Assembly: GCF_005519465.1 (NCBI RefSeq)
Contig: NZ_CP027859.1
Coordinates: 1,054,001 to 1,118,000, forward strand
From: Streptomyces clavuligerus
GTDB taxonomy: Bacteria; Actinomycetota; Actinomycetes; Streptomycetales; Streptomycetaceae
Direction of reading: 5' to 3'
Length of the DNA: 64,000 nt
In this document: positions 33,664-42,175 of the stretch, piece after piece
Position numbering within the stretch: position 1 is the stretch's first letter
Layout of the letters: every line of letters begins with the position of its first letter
Position numbers and translations under genes: made by a program
Notes under the pieces: generated by a model
The model's input: the letters and a program-made list of their open reading frames with translations, nothing else
Databases searched by the model: none
What the model was told of the DNA's origin: nothing

Positions 33664-36600
33664 GTGCCGATCGAGTTTCTGACGGATGAGCAGGCTGCCG
33701 CGTACGCGGCGTATCGCGGGGCGCCGTCCCGTACGGAGCTGGAGAGGTTCTTCTTCCTGGACGACGCGGACCGGGAGCTGATCGAGTCCAAGAGGCGGGC
33801 GCACAACCGCCTGGGGTTCGCGGCCCAGCTCACGACCGCGCGGTATCTCGGGGTGTTCCTGGACGACCCGGCCGACGTACCGCCGGAGGTCGTGGACTAC
33901 CTGGCCGAGCAGCTGGACATCGGGGACCCGTCGGTTCTCAAGGCGTACGGCGAGCGGGAGAACACCCGGCTGGAGCACGTACGCGAGCTGCGGCAGATGC
34001 TGGAGTACCGGGAGTTCGCAGAGGCGGAGGGCGAGCTGCGGGAGTGGGTGGACGCGCGGGCCTGGACGACGGGCGAGGGGCCGAAGGCGTTGTTCGACGC
34101 GGCGGTGGGGTGGCTGCGCGAGCGGCGGGTGCTGCTGCCGGGGGTGACGACGCTGACGCGGCTGGTGGCCTCGGTGCGGGAGGCGGCGAACCAGCGGCTG
34201 TGGGACACCCTGTACGGGATGCTCGGGGTGGGGCAGCGGGCGGTGCTGGACTCGCTGCTGACCGTGCCGCCCGGTGAGCGGGTCTCGGAGCTGGACCGGC
34301 TGCGCCGGGGGCCGGTGCGGGTCTCGGGCCCGCAGATGAAGCGGGCCCTGGAGCGGGCGGAGGAGATCGCCGCACTGGGGATGGGCGCCGTGGACGTGTC
34401 GGGGATACCGCCCTGGCGTCTGGCGGAGCTGTCGCGGTACCGGGTGGACGGGAAGGCGTCGCTGCTGCGCCGGCACTCCGATGCCCGCCGGCTGGCGACG
34501 CTGCTGGCCACCACCGTCTACCTGACCTCGCGGGCGGTGGACGACGCACTGGACCTGCTGGAGGTCTTGATCGCGACGAAGCTGCTGGCGAGGGCGGAGC
34601 GGGAGAGCGCGAAGGAGAAGCTGAAGACGCTGCCGCGGGTGGAGCGGGCGTCGGCGAAGCTGGCGACCGCGTTCCAGGTCGTGTTCGACACCACCAGCGA
34701 GCAGGTCGACACCGACACCGGGGAGATCACTCGGCCGAAGGTGGAGAGCCTGGACGCGATGTGGGCGGCGATCGAGCAGGTGGTGCCCCGCCACGAGCTG
34801 GCCGCGGCGATCGCCGCGCTGTTCGAGCTGACCCCGCCCCTGGACTCCGACGCGGACGAGGCATGGCGGGCCGGTTCGGTACCGTGCGGCCGTTCCTCAA
34901 GCTGCTGATCACCGTGGTGGACTTCGACGCCACCCCGGAGGGCGAGCCGGTGCTGGGCGCACTCTTGTCGCTGCCGGAGCTGATGGGCCGCAAGAAGGTC
35001 GGCCCCGCCGAGATCGACACCGGCCTGCTCACCGGCTCCTGGCGGCGCCTGGTCCTGTCCGCCCCGCACCTGGAACCAGGGACGGTGGACTGGAAGGCGT
35101 ACACGTTCTGCGTGCTGGAGCAGCTGCACCGGATGCTGCGCAGCAAGCAGGTCTTCGCCCGCAACTCCTCCAAGTGGGGCGACCCGCGGGCGAAGCTCCT
35201 GACCGGTGAGGCGTGGCAGCAGGCCCGCCCGACCGTGCTCGCCTCCCTGAACCTGCCCGGGGAGGCGGGCGCCCACCTGGCGGCGCGGGCGGCGCTGCTG
35301 GACGGCACCTACCGGGAGGTCGCCGCCCGCGTCCCGGACAACGCGCAGATCGTCTTCGACGACGACGGCCGCCTGCACTTCGCCGCCCTGGAGCCGGAGC
35401 CCGAACCGGCCTCCCTGCTCAACCTGCGGGCGGCGGTGAACGCGATGCTGCCCCGGGTGGACCTGCCTGAGGCGCTGCTGGAGGTGATGTCCTGGACCGG
35501 CGCCGACCAGGCGTTCACCTCGGTCACCGGCGGCGAGGCGAGGCTGAAGGACCTGCACGTCACGATCGGCGGGCTGCTGGTCGCCCACGGCTGCAACGTC
35601 GGCTACACCCCGGTGATGGGCGGCGCGGACGCCCTGAAGTACAGCCGGTTGTCCCACGTGGACCAGACGTACCTGCGGCTGGCGACCTACCGGGCGGCGA
35701 ACGCGGCCCTCATCGAGCACCAGGCGTCCATCCCGCTCGCCCAGGCGTGGGGCGGGGGCCTCGTGGCCTCGGTCGACGGGATGAGGTTCGTCGTCCCCGT
35801 CCCCAGCGTGTACGCGCGGCCGAACCCGAAGTACTTCGGCCGCCGGGGCGGCGCCACGTGGCTGAACATGATCAACGACCAGGCGGCGGGGCTGGGCGGG
35901 AAGGTCGTGGCCGGCACCCCACGCGACTCCCTGTACGTGCTGGACGTCCTCTACGACCGCGACGGCGGCCGCCGTCCGGAGATGATCGTCACCGACACCG
36001 CCTCCTACAGCGACATCGTGTTCGGGCTGCTGACCCTGGCCGGGTTCGCCTACGCCCCCCAGCTCGCCGACCTGCCGGACCAGAAGATGTGGCGCATCGA
36101 CCGCACCGCCGACTACGGGGCCTTCCAGGACGCGGCCCGCGGCCGGGTCGACCTGGCCCGCATCGAGCGGCACTGGGAGGACATCCTGCGGATCATCGGC
36201 TCCATCCACACCGGAGCCGTCCGCGCCTACGACGTCATCCGGATGCTGTCGCGCGACGGGCGGCCCACCCCGCTCGGGGACGCGATCGCGCACTACGGGC
36301 GGATCGCGAAGACCCTGCACATCCTGCGCCTGGCCGACGAGCCCGGCTACCGCCGCCAGATCAAGGTGCAGGCCAACCTCCAGGAAGGCCGCCACGCCCT
36401 CGCCCGGAAGATCTTCCACGGGCGATCCGGGCAGCTCTACCAGCGCTACCAGGACGGCATGGAGGACCAGATCGGCGCCCTCGGCCTGGTCCTCAACGCG
36501 ATGGTCCTGTTCACCACCCGGTACATGGACGCCGCCGTCACCCGGCTCCGAGCGGACGGCTTCGACGTCCGCGACGAGGACGTCGCCCGCCTCTCGCCGT

Positions 36601-36707
36601 TCGTCCGCCACCACATCAACGTGCTGGGCCGGTACTCCTTCCAGCTCCCCGACCTGCCCGGCGGGCTGCGGCCCCTGCGCGACAAGCACGCCGCCGACGA
36701 CGAGTGA
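33664..36707 (+). pseudogene. tnpA: Tn3-family transposase with an internal frameshift
   Basis: Two overlapping frames together give a full ~1,000-aa TnpA. The first (from GTG 33664) covers the N-terminal DUF4158 region and stops at 34908 after DSDADEAWRAGSVPC. The second resumes the conserved text at about 34864 (GRFGTVRPFLKLL) and runs to 36707. The lesion is at about 34860-34880; a small deletion (1 nt, or about 10 nt given the shortened spacing) explains it. The DDE catalytic region is intact: Asp in VASVDGMRF, Asp in MIVTDTASYSDIVFG and Glu in NLQEGRHALARKIFHG. No slippery heptamer was seen at the join, so programmed frameshifting is less likely than mutation or sequencing error. Confidence 0.88.
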
Positions 36708-36745
36708 GCCGTGCTCGCACCGCCGCCGGGGGCGTGGGGCGGGGG

Positions 36746-36928
36746 TCACTTCCCGGCAGCGCGCGAGCCCTTCGCCGCGGCGGACTGCGCGCGGGCCGGG
36801 AAACCGGTCTGCGCGGTCCGGCCGCCGGGGTTCTTCGCGCCGGCGGACTGCACCCGGGAGGCCGCCTGCGGCGTCATCGACGTACGCCGGGCGCCGGTGC
36901 CGCTGCTCCTGCCGCTGCTCTTCCCCAT
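36746..36928 (-). CDS. small basic SMP-like (seed-maturation-protein type) protein
   Basis: 60 aa. ATG at 36928 with GAGGAGG 9 nt upstream. After a Gly/Ser/Arg-rich start, the pattern MTPQAASRVQSAGAKNPGG and later TGFPARAQSAAAKG gives two copies of an A-(A/R)-x-QSA-x-AK-N motif, as in bacterial SMP-domain small proteins. Probably intrinsically disordered. It is a passenger in the transposon with unknown function. Confidence 0.65.
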   Translation of the reverse strand: MGKSSGRSSGTGARRTSMTPQAASRVQSAGAKNPGGRTAQTGFPARAQSAAAKGSRAAGK

Positions 36929-36943
36929 GCCGATCGCCTCCTC

Positions 36944-37003
36944 GGCCCTGAGCTCGCAGTAGCTACGGCGAAGTGACAAGTAGCTCTCTGTAGCCGATGT
37001 GAC
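36944..37003 (+). repeat. left copy of a ~60-bp internal inverted repeat
   Basis: Begins GGCCCTGAGCTCGCA, contains TAGCTACGGCGAAGTGACAA and ends CCGATGTGAC. The inverted partner is at 40018-40076, with about four differences including one indel. The pair bounds a 3.0-kb cassette within the transposon. Confidence 0.85.
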
Positions 37004-37041
37004 CTTCTGCGACCTGCTGAGTGCGCGGGTCGGCCGGCCGG

Positions 37042-37188
37042 TCAGCAATACGGGACGCCGTCCTCGTCCTCATGGACGCCGTGCTCATGGTCGTCGTCTT
37101 CGGCGAAGGTGCCGAAGGGGCCCGGCTCGCCGTGCTGGGCACCGAGCAGCAGCGCGCCGCCCTTGCGCCGCCAGTCGGAGGGGATCAC
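37042..37188 (-). CDS. small acidic, His-rich protein coupled to the resolvase
   Basis: 48 aa in a frame that starts at GTG 37188, whose GTGA overlaps the resolvase stop. It begins IPSDWRRKGGALLLG and ends in an Asp/Glu/His cluster (AEDDDHEHGVHEDEDG) that could bind metal, then VPYC. Unknown; supported mainly by the tight coupling and clear composition bias. It could also be a fragment. Confidence 0.4.
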   Translation of the reverse strand: MIPSDWRRKGGALLLGAQHGEPGPFGTFAEDDDHEHGVHEDEDGVPYC

Positions 37189-37739
37189 CGCTCGCTCCCC
37201 GTCTCGGCCTGGGCGGGGATGGCGGCCCGGATGATCTCGGGGGTGGCGACGGTGGGCCGGCCGCCGACGTTGCCGCGGGCGCGGGCGGCGTCCAGGCCTT
37301 CGCGGGTGCCGGAGACGATCAGCTCGCGGATGAACTCGGCGAGGGCGGCGAAGACGTGGAAGACGAGCCGGCCGCCCGGGGTGGTGGTGTCCAGGCGCTC
37401 GTTGAGCGAGGAGAAGCCGATCTCGCGCTGGCGGAGTTCGCCGACCATGTTGACCAGGTCCTTCAGTGAGCGGCCGTAGCGGTCGAGTGCGGGCACCACC
37501 AGGGTGTCGCCGCGCTGCAGGAAGGCGTGGCAGGCCTTGAGCTCGGGGCGCAGGTCGTCCTTGGCGGACTTCTTGTCGGCGAAGATGCGCCGGCAGCCGG
37601 TGGCGGTGAGGGCATCGATCTGGCGGTCGAGCTTCTGTCCGCCGGTGGAGACCCGGGCGTAGCCGATGAGGATCTCGGTCCGCATCGCGGGCTCGTCGGT
37701 CAGGAGTTCGAACGGGTCGGGTTCAAGTGGCACGCTCAT
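37185..37739 (-). CDS. tnpR: serine resolvase/invertase with shortened DNA-binding domain
   Basis: 184 aa. The catalytic domain is complete: LIGYARVSTGGQKLDRQ with the nucleophile Ser, then DKKSAKDDLRPEL, LVVPALDRYGRSLKDLVNM and TPGGRLVFHVFAALAEFIRELI. The C-terminus ends soon after GRPTVATPEIIRAAI, about 20 residues short of the usual helix-turn-helix end, so DNA binding may be impaired. A start at 37685 (MRTEILIGYARVS) is possible. It would normally resolve Tn3 cointegrates at a nearby res site. Confidence 0.85.
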   Translation of the reverse strand: MSVPLEPDPFELLTDEPAMRTEILIGYARVSTGGQKLDRQIDALTATGCRRIFADKKSAKDDLRPELKACHAFLQRGDTLVVPALDRYGRSLKDLVNMVGELRQREIGFSSLNERLDTTTPGGRLVFHVFAALAEFIRELIVSGTREGLDAARARGNVGGRPTVATPEIIRAAIPAQAETGSER

Positions 37740-37835
37740 GCCCGGAATTCTTCTTGGTGCCGTTCTGGGAACCTTGCTGGGTGTGCGGAGAGAGAAGGTG
37801 ATACGGCCCGGTGCGGGCGTGAGTGAGGAGATGGG

Positions 37836-38456
37836 ATGCGGGAGCGGATACGCGCGGGCGATCGCGAGGCGTTCGGCGAGCTCTATGAGCAGTATGCGAA
37901 GGCGGTGTACAACCATGCCTTCCGACTGACCGGCGACTGGTCGGTGGCCGAGGACGTCATGTCGGCGACGTTCCTGGACGCCTGGCGGACGAGGGAGAAG
38001 GTCGGAGAGGAGGGGGGATCGCTGCGGCCGTGGCTGCTGGGGATCGCGACGAACAAGGCGCACAACGCCAGACGCGGTGTCCGTCGGCGTTTCGCCTTCC
38101 TGGCCCGGGTGCCCGCCCCGGAGCCGGTGGAGGACTTCGCGGACGAGGCGGCCGGGCGGATCGACGACGCCCGTCGCCTGGACGCGGTTCACCGGGCGGT
38201 GAGGGGCCTGCGCCGTCAGGAGAGGGAGGTGCTGGCGCTGTGCGTGTGGTCGGGGTTGGACTACCAGCAGACCGCTGACGCGCTGGGGGTACCGGTGGGC
38301 ACTGTGCGCTCACGCCTGTCGCGCGCCCGGGTCAGGCTGCGGGACCTGACCGACCGGCAACTGGCCGAGGAAAAGCGGGAACCGCGCCCGGGGCGCGGAG
38401 AGGTAGAGAGTGAGGCCGCGTTCACGGCCCTGTCCGTCCAGGAGGGAACCCGATGA
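37836..38456 (+). CDS. ECF-type RNA polymerase sigma factor carried by the transposon
   Basis: 206 aa. Sigma region 2 is GDREAFGELYEQYAKAVYN...GDWSVAEDVMSATFLDAWR; region 4 is LRRQEREVLALCVWSGLDYQQTADALGVPVGTVRSRLSRARVRL. GAGGAG lies 6 nt before the ATG. The stop overlaps the next start (ATGA). The following gene encodes a membrane protein that is the obvious partner or antagonist. It would direct transcription of passenger or host genes. Its promoter target is unknown. Confidence 0.9.
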   Translation: MRERIRAGDREAFGELYEQYAKAVYNHAFRLTGDWSVAEDVMSATFLDAWRTREKVGEEGGSLRPWLLGIATNKAHNARRGVRRRFAFLARVPAPEPVEDFADEAAGRIDDARRLDAVHRAVRGLRRQEREVLALCVWSGLDYQQTADALGVPVGTVRSRLSRARVRLRDLTDRQLAEEKREPRPGRGEVESEAAFTALSVQEGTR

Positions 38457-39586
38457 ACGCCACCCCGTACCGGCCCGCACAGGCCGAGCGCGAGGAGACG
38501 GCCCGGCTGCTGCCGGTCCCGGCCGAACGGGACCTGCCGCCGGGCCGCCACCTCCACCACAAGGAACTCCTCATGCGACAGATCGACCAGGACACCACCC
38601 ACACCTCCCACCAGCCAGGCGGACTGCGCCGGCGCTTGGTCGACGCGGCCGCCCCCGGCCGTCCCCGGCGCCGACTGGTCCTTGGGGCGTCGCTGGCCGC
38701 GGGGGCGATGGCTGCGGTCATCGCGGTGACCGCCGTCGGTTCCAATGCCCCGACCACGGTCCCTCAGGCGGCCAGTGCTCCGGACAGCTCGGTCAGCGAG
38801 CGCGGGCCCGGCGGCGCGTCACCCCAGGCCGTCCAGCTGCTGACCCGCATCGCCGCCGTCGCCGCCAGCACCTCTGCCCCGCAGGTCCGTGACGACCAGT
38901 ACATTTACATCGCCAGCCAGGTCTACGGCGCGAGCAAGAAGATCGGCGCCGACGGCGACGGTGCCAAGGCCCAGTACAACGACGACGGCACCGGGACCAC
39001 CCACCCCCGACAGGCATGGTTCTCCGTCAACGGCAGCCGCGACGGTCTCCTCACCGGGCCCCTCAACCCGGGCTTCCGGCCCGGTGAGGGAGGCGTCAAC
39101 CTCGGCAAGAACACCAAGCCCTCCCTCCAGCTGCCGACCTACACGTACCTGGCCTCCCTGCCCACCGACCCCGACGCCCTGCTGACAGCCGTCTACGCCC
39201 AGAACACCGGCGTGGACAAGAACCTCAACCCCGACCAGGAAGCGTTCCAGACGATCGGCGACGCGCTGCGCGAGTCCCTGATGCCCCCGCAGATCGGGGC
39301 GGCGCTCTACAAGGCCGCGGCCAAGATCCCCGGGGTGAACGTCGTGGACGACGCCGTGGACGCGTCCGGCCGGCACGGCGTGGCCGTCAGCCAGGACCAC
39401 GGCAACCAGCGCACCGAATGGATCTTCGACAAGGACAAACTCACCTACCTCGGCGAGCGGACCGTCCTCATCAACGACGACAGCGCCGGTGGCAAAGCCG
39501 GACGCATCCTCGTCAGCACCGCCGTGACCGAACGCGCCGTCGTCGACAAGGCCGGCCAGAAGCCTTCTCCTGGTACAGCCACCTGA
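38453..39586 (+). CDS. CU044_5270-family membrane-anchored protein, sigma factor partner
   Basis: 377 aa. About 80 cytoplasmic residues, one transmembrane helix (RRRLVLGASLAAGAMAAVIA, about residues 74-93) and a large outside domain with blocks QLLTRIAAVAAS, DDQYIYIASQVYG, PTYTYLASLPTDPDALLTAVY, IGDALRESLMPPQIGAALYKAAAKIPGV and VDASGRHGVAVSQ. The last two are typical of the CU044_5270 family found next to ECF sigma factors in actinobacteria. Translationally coupled (ATGA). The role is likely anti-sigma or sensor, by context. Confidence 0.85.
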   Translation: MNATPYRPAQAEREETARLLPVPAERDLPPGRHLHHKELLMRQIDQDTTHTSHQPGGLRRRLVDAAAPGRPRRRLVLGASLAAGAMAAVIAVTAVGSNAPTTVPQAASAPDSSVSERGPGGASPQAVQLLTRIAAVAASTSAPQVRDDQYIYIASQVYGASKKIGADGDGAKAQYNDDGTGTTHPRQAWFSVNGSRDGLLTGPLNPGFRPGEGGVNLGKNTKPSLQLPTYTYLASLPTDPDALLTAVYAQNTGVDKNLNPDQEAFQTIGDALRESLMPPQIGAALYKAAAKIPGVNVVDDAVDASGRHGVAVSQDHGNQRTEWIFDKDKLTYLGERTVLINDDSAGGKAGRILVSTAVTERAVVDKAGQKPSPGTAT

Positions 39587-39594
39587 CCTTCGAC

Positions 39595-39649
39595 ACCGGT
39601 CCCGGTGCCCGCCCGCCCAGCAAAGTGGCAGGCGGGCACCGGGACCGGT
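39595..39649. terminator. hairpin terminator after the sigma-factor operon
   Basis: ACCGGTCCCGGTGCCCGCC pairs perfectly over 19 bp with its complement at 39631-39649, 9 bp after the stop, with a 17-nt loop. Confidence 0.85.
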
Positions 39650-39792
39650 TCTTCCTCAACAGACCACAGACCTGCCCGGGAACACTCACGTGACGCTCCT
39701 TCCGAACCGCACAACCGACCGGCCGCAACCCGCCGGGCCGGGCGCCGTGACCCGTCATCGACGCGCAGAGAGGTCCGGGCGCAGCGCGCTGC

Positions 39793-39903
39793 GAGAACTT
39801 CAGCAGCAGCGCGAACCCGAGGCGGTTCGCCCCGGACTTGTTCCGCAGCCGCCCCATGTCCTCTTCAAGCAGCGTCCAGACGGAGATCAGCTCCTCGGCT
39901 CCC
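39793..39903 (-). pseudogene. N-terminal fragment of a second Tn3-family transposase
   Basis: The minus strand encodes EELISVWTLLEEDMGRLR and NKSGANRLGFALLLKFSQ, the conserved start of DUF4158-type Tn3 transposases (usually ...WTL-x(2)-DD/ED...NK-x-GATRLGFALLLKFFE). It then breaks off. It is not a copy of the tnpA at 33664, whose own N-terminus reads differently, so it marks an older element. The surrounding 39650-40140 has no intact gene. Confidence 0.75.
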
Positions 39904-40017
39904 ACTCCTGCCGCACGACCAGGGCCCTTCCCTTCTGCATCGACCAATCCGACGTGATCAAGATGCCGACGACCGACCGGGCCGGGACGGGAACACCGAA
40001 ACCCGGGACAACACGCC

Positions 40018-40076
40018 GTCACATCGGCCACAGAGAGCTGCTTGTCACTTCGCCGTAGCTATGCGAGCGCAGGGCC
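40018..40076 (-). repeat. right copy of the ~60-bp internal inverted repeat
   Basis: Reverse complement of 36944-37003 with about four differences (TAGCTACGGCGAAGTGACAA core identical). It sits between the transposase fragment and the unknown gene at 40141. Confidence 0.85.
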
Positions 40077-40140
40077 TCCTCTTCCAGCATGGGCAGCACC
40101 GCTCCCGGCCGCCACCGGGGCCCGGAGCAGGCCGCGACGG

Positions 40141-40812
40141 TCAGTGCGGGGTGTGGCAGTTGGGATCGGTGCAGGCCCCGGCCAGAGCGAGGGTGCGGTC
40201 CTGGGGCGGGGAGCCCAGCCACTCGGCGCGCATCGCCTGGAGCCGGTCCAGGTCCGTGGACAGCTCGGGGACCTGTGTCCGCAGTTCGTCGGTCCACTGC
40301 CGGGTGAGGGCCTGCCCGTTGACGTACAGCTCCCCGTCCCGGCCGCCGACGGCGAACAGCACGCCGCCGCGCGGGGCCGGGATCACCATCGCGCCGACCG
40401 GCTCGGCGACCTTGTCCTGGCGCACCAGCACCGCGGTGGCGGCCTGCGCCTCGGCCAGGGCCTCCTCGTCCAGCGCCGGCATCGGGTCGGGCCCGCGCGG
40501 CGGAGCGAGCGGCATCACGCCGTCCTCGGGCGCTCCCGCGAGGCCGCGGCCGGCGAGCTGGTTGTTCTCGTAGAAGGTGACCATCGGCGCCAACAGCGGC
40601 ATCTGCTCCCGCAGCCGCTCGGCCACTGAAGGCGTCAGCCGCTCGCCGTTGACCAGCACCTGCCCGCTGCGGCCCTCCGCCACGGACAGCACCCCGACGT
40701 CGGGGGCGAAGTGGTACTTCGTCTCCGCGCCGTCCGCCATCAGCCCCGCGTCGATCGCCCGGTCCCAGGCGGCCGCGACCCGGACGAACTCCGCCCGGAA
40801 GATCGGCGGCAC
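40141..40812 (-). CDS. hypothetical transposon passenger protein
   Basis: 223 aa from GTG 40812; the frame stays open upstream through a Lys/Arg-rich stretch (KRAKQARRDKRRRKDG), so the true start may be near 40907 with a basic N-terminal tail. Two related halves can be seen: GVLSVAEGRSGQVLVNGERLTPSVAERLREQMP (about 40-72) and GVLFAVGGRDGELYVNGQALTRQWTDELRTQVP (about 148-180), an internal duplication with a YVNG/LVNG-x-x-LT core. The C-terminus has two cysteines (CTDPNCH). No known family. Position upstream of the recombinase and its basic tail suggest a nucleic-acid-related role, which is inference. Confidence 0.65.
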   Translation of the reverse strand: MPPIFRAEFVRVAAAWDRAIDAGLMADGAETKYHFAPDVGVLSVAEGRSGQVLVNGERLTPSVAERLREQMPLLAPMVTFYENNQLAGRGLAGAPEDGVMPLAPPRGPDPMPALDEEALAEAQAATAVLVRQDKVAEPVGAMVIPAPRGGVLFAVGGRDGELYVNGQALTRQWTDELRTQVPELSTDLDRLQAMRAEWLGSPPQDRTLALAGACTDPNCHTPH

Positions 40813-40990
40813 CCCGTCCAGGCCGAGGCCGTCCTTGCGCCGGCGCTTGTCCCGCCGGGCCTGCTTGGCGCGCTTGGCGTCCCGTCCCGCCGCTGTCCTC
40901 CTTCTGCACGGCCCCCGCCACCGGACAACGAGCAGGCGGGGCAGCGGGTAGCGCGTTCTCGCCCGGACAGCCGGACGCGGGGCCGTCCGG

Positions 40991-41968
40991 TCAGCGGCGT
41001 GCGTCGCCGGGTGCGAGGAGGCTGGTCAGCTCGGAGATCGCCTCGTGGGAGGGCTTGAAGTAGCGGCGGACGTTCTCCGGCTTCTTGTGCCGGGACTTCG
41101 CCATCAGCATCAGCAGGGAGGCGCCTTGCACACCGAGTTCGGTCAGTCCCGAGTGGCGGTACTCGTGCAGGTCCCAGCCGGTTCCCGGCCCGCGTACGGC
41201 GGTGTGCTCATCGAGGAGGGCGCGGGCCTGGCCGTAGGAGAGGCGGGCCATGCCGGTGTCCGGGCACACGTCGCGCGGGCTGACGGCCTTCCCCGGGCCG
41301 GGGCGGCGGTGGGTGACGAAGACCGGGCCCCGGGTGCGGCCCTTGAGCAGCCGGGGCAGGAGCCGGGTGGTGCCCGCGTCCCAGTAGACGGTCTCCAGCA
41401 CGAAGTCCTCCCGGGCCTGCCCGCGCCGGCGGGCCTTGCTCCGGGCGCCCTTGGCCTTGACCGGGCAGCGGCGGGCGGCGAGGTCCAGGTCCTCGATGTT
41501 CACGCCGAGGATCTCCTCCGCGCGGGCGCAGGTCTCGTAGAGCATCCGCCACAGCGTCTTCTCCCGCAGATGGACCTCACGGCGGGCGATGAGCCGGTCC
41601 ACGGCCATCTTCGAGCGGGCCGGGGTCTCCGAGTCCGGCACGGCCAGCCGTTTCGTCCAGGCCGGGACGGAAGGACTGTCGTAGCCATGCTCCGCGCACC
41701 AGCCCAGCCAGGACAGCACCGCCGCCCGGCGGGCGTTCCAGGTGTTGACCGCCGCGGTGCCCCACAGCAGTTCCAGGGCCTCGCCGATCTCGTCGTCCGC
41801 GACCGACCCCAGCGGGCGGGTCTCCCCGATCCGCTCGGCGGTCTTGCCGACCCCGGTCGAGTAGCTGCGGACGGTGTTCGGGTTCCGGAGCGAGTCGAGG
41901 AAGGCGTCGGCCGCCGCGCGGACGGTCAACACCTTCCCGGCCGACAGTTGCACGACGGTGGGCGCCAC
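40991..41968 (-). CDS. tyrosine site-specific recombinase (TnpI-like integrase)
   Basis: 325 aa. An N-terminal SAM-like core-binding domain (about 1-115) and a catalytic domain with Arg I in [12 protein letters not shown], the Lys-bearing beta hairpin, [12 protein letters not shown] (His-x-x-Arg-His) and the nucleophile Tyr in NVRRYFKPS (about residue 305). Tn3-family elements use either a serine resolvase or a tyrosine recombinase to resolve cointegrates; this one carries both. The possible core site lies just upstream (41984-42068). Confidence 0.87.
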   Translation of the reverse strand: MAPTVVQLSAGKVLTVRAAADAFLDSLRNPNTVRSYSTGVGKTAERIGETRPLGSVADDEIGEALELLWGTAAVNTWNARRAAVLSWLGWCAEHGYDSPSVPAWTKRLAVPDSETPARSKMAVDRLIARREVHLREKTLWRMLYETCARAEEILGVNIEDLDLAARRCPVKAKGARSKARRRGQAREDFVLETVYWDAGTTRLLPRLLKGRTRGPVFVTHRRPGPGKAVSPRDVCPDTGMARLSYGQARALLDEHTAVRGPGTGWDLHEYRHSGLTELGVQGASLLMLMAKSRHKKPENVRRYFKPSHEAISELTSLLAPGDARR

Positions 41969-41983
41969 TTCCCCCTTGCCACG

Positions 41984-42068
41984 GATAACAGGGCCGCTTT
42001 ACGTACGGCCCGGAGAACGTCACCGCAGGTGACGAACCAAGATCCCCCAGATAATAGGGCGTTATCTG
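41984..42068. promoter_or_regulatory. candidate recombination site of the tyrosine recombinase
   Basis: Two direct units GATAACAGGGC (41984-41994) and GATAATAGGGC (42050-42060), the second part of the dyad CAGATAA-7 nt-TTATCTG (42048-42068). This AT-rich dyad between the recombinase gene and the right transposon end resembles in layout the internal recombination site of TnpI-type elements. It may also hold the recombinase promoter. Confidence 0.5.
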
Positions 42069-42132
42069 TGGAACGACTTCACGGCCGCCCCGGCGCCGAC
42101 GGTCTGTCAGCGCCCACCAGCGGCGATCGAGG

Positions 42133-42170
42133 CTTAGCGCCGGTTTTCGTTCCGATGTTCCTCAGCCCCC
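42133..42170 (-). repeat. right terminal inverted repeat of the Tn3-family element
   Basis: Reads inward as GGGGGCTGAGGAACATCGG...GAAAACC and ends GGCGCTAAG. Partner of 33536-33572. Confidence 0.9.
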
Positions 42171-42175
42171 TACCC
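42171..42175. repeat. right target-site duplication TACCC
   Basis: Identical to 33531-33535 and immediately outside the right terminal repeat. Confidence 0.88.

Larger units (their letters stand above)
33536..42170. mobile_element. Tn3-family transposon, 8,635 bp, inserted in a secreted-protein gene
   Basis: Bounded by 37-38 bp terminal inverted repeats (left 33536-33572, right 42133-42170) that start GGGG, share the core GAGGAACATCGGAACG and end GGCGCTAAG, the general form of Tn3 ends (GGGG...GGAACGAAAAC...TAAG). TACCC is duplicated outside. Contents from left: frameshifted tnpA, SMP-like small protein, acidic peptide, serine resolvase, ECF sigma factor, CU044_5270-family protein, piece of a second transposase, an unknown protein and a tyrosine recombinase. 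The one TIR mismatch (G/A) and exact duplication point to a fairly recent insertion. Confidence 0.92.

Noticed and set aside
36711..36962. 83-aa plus-strand frame after tnpA
   Set aside because: The opposite strand has the better gene: an ATG with GAGGAGG and an SMP-like repeated QSA-AK pattern.
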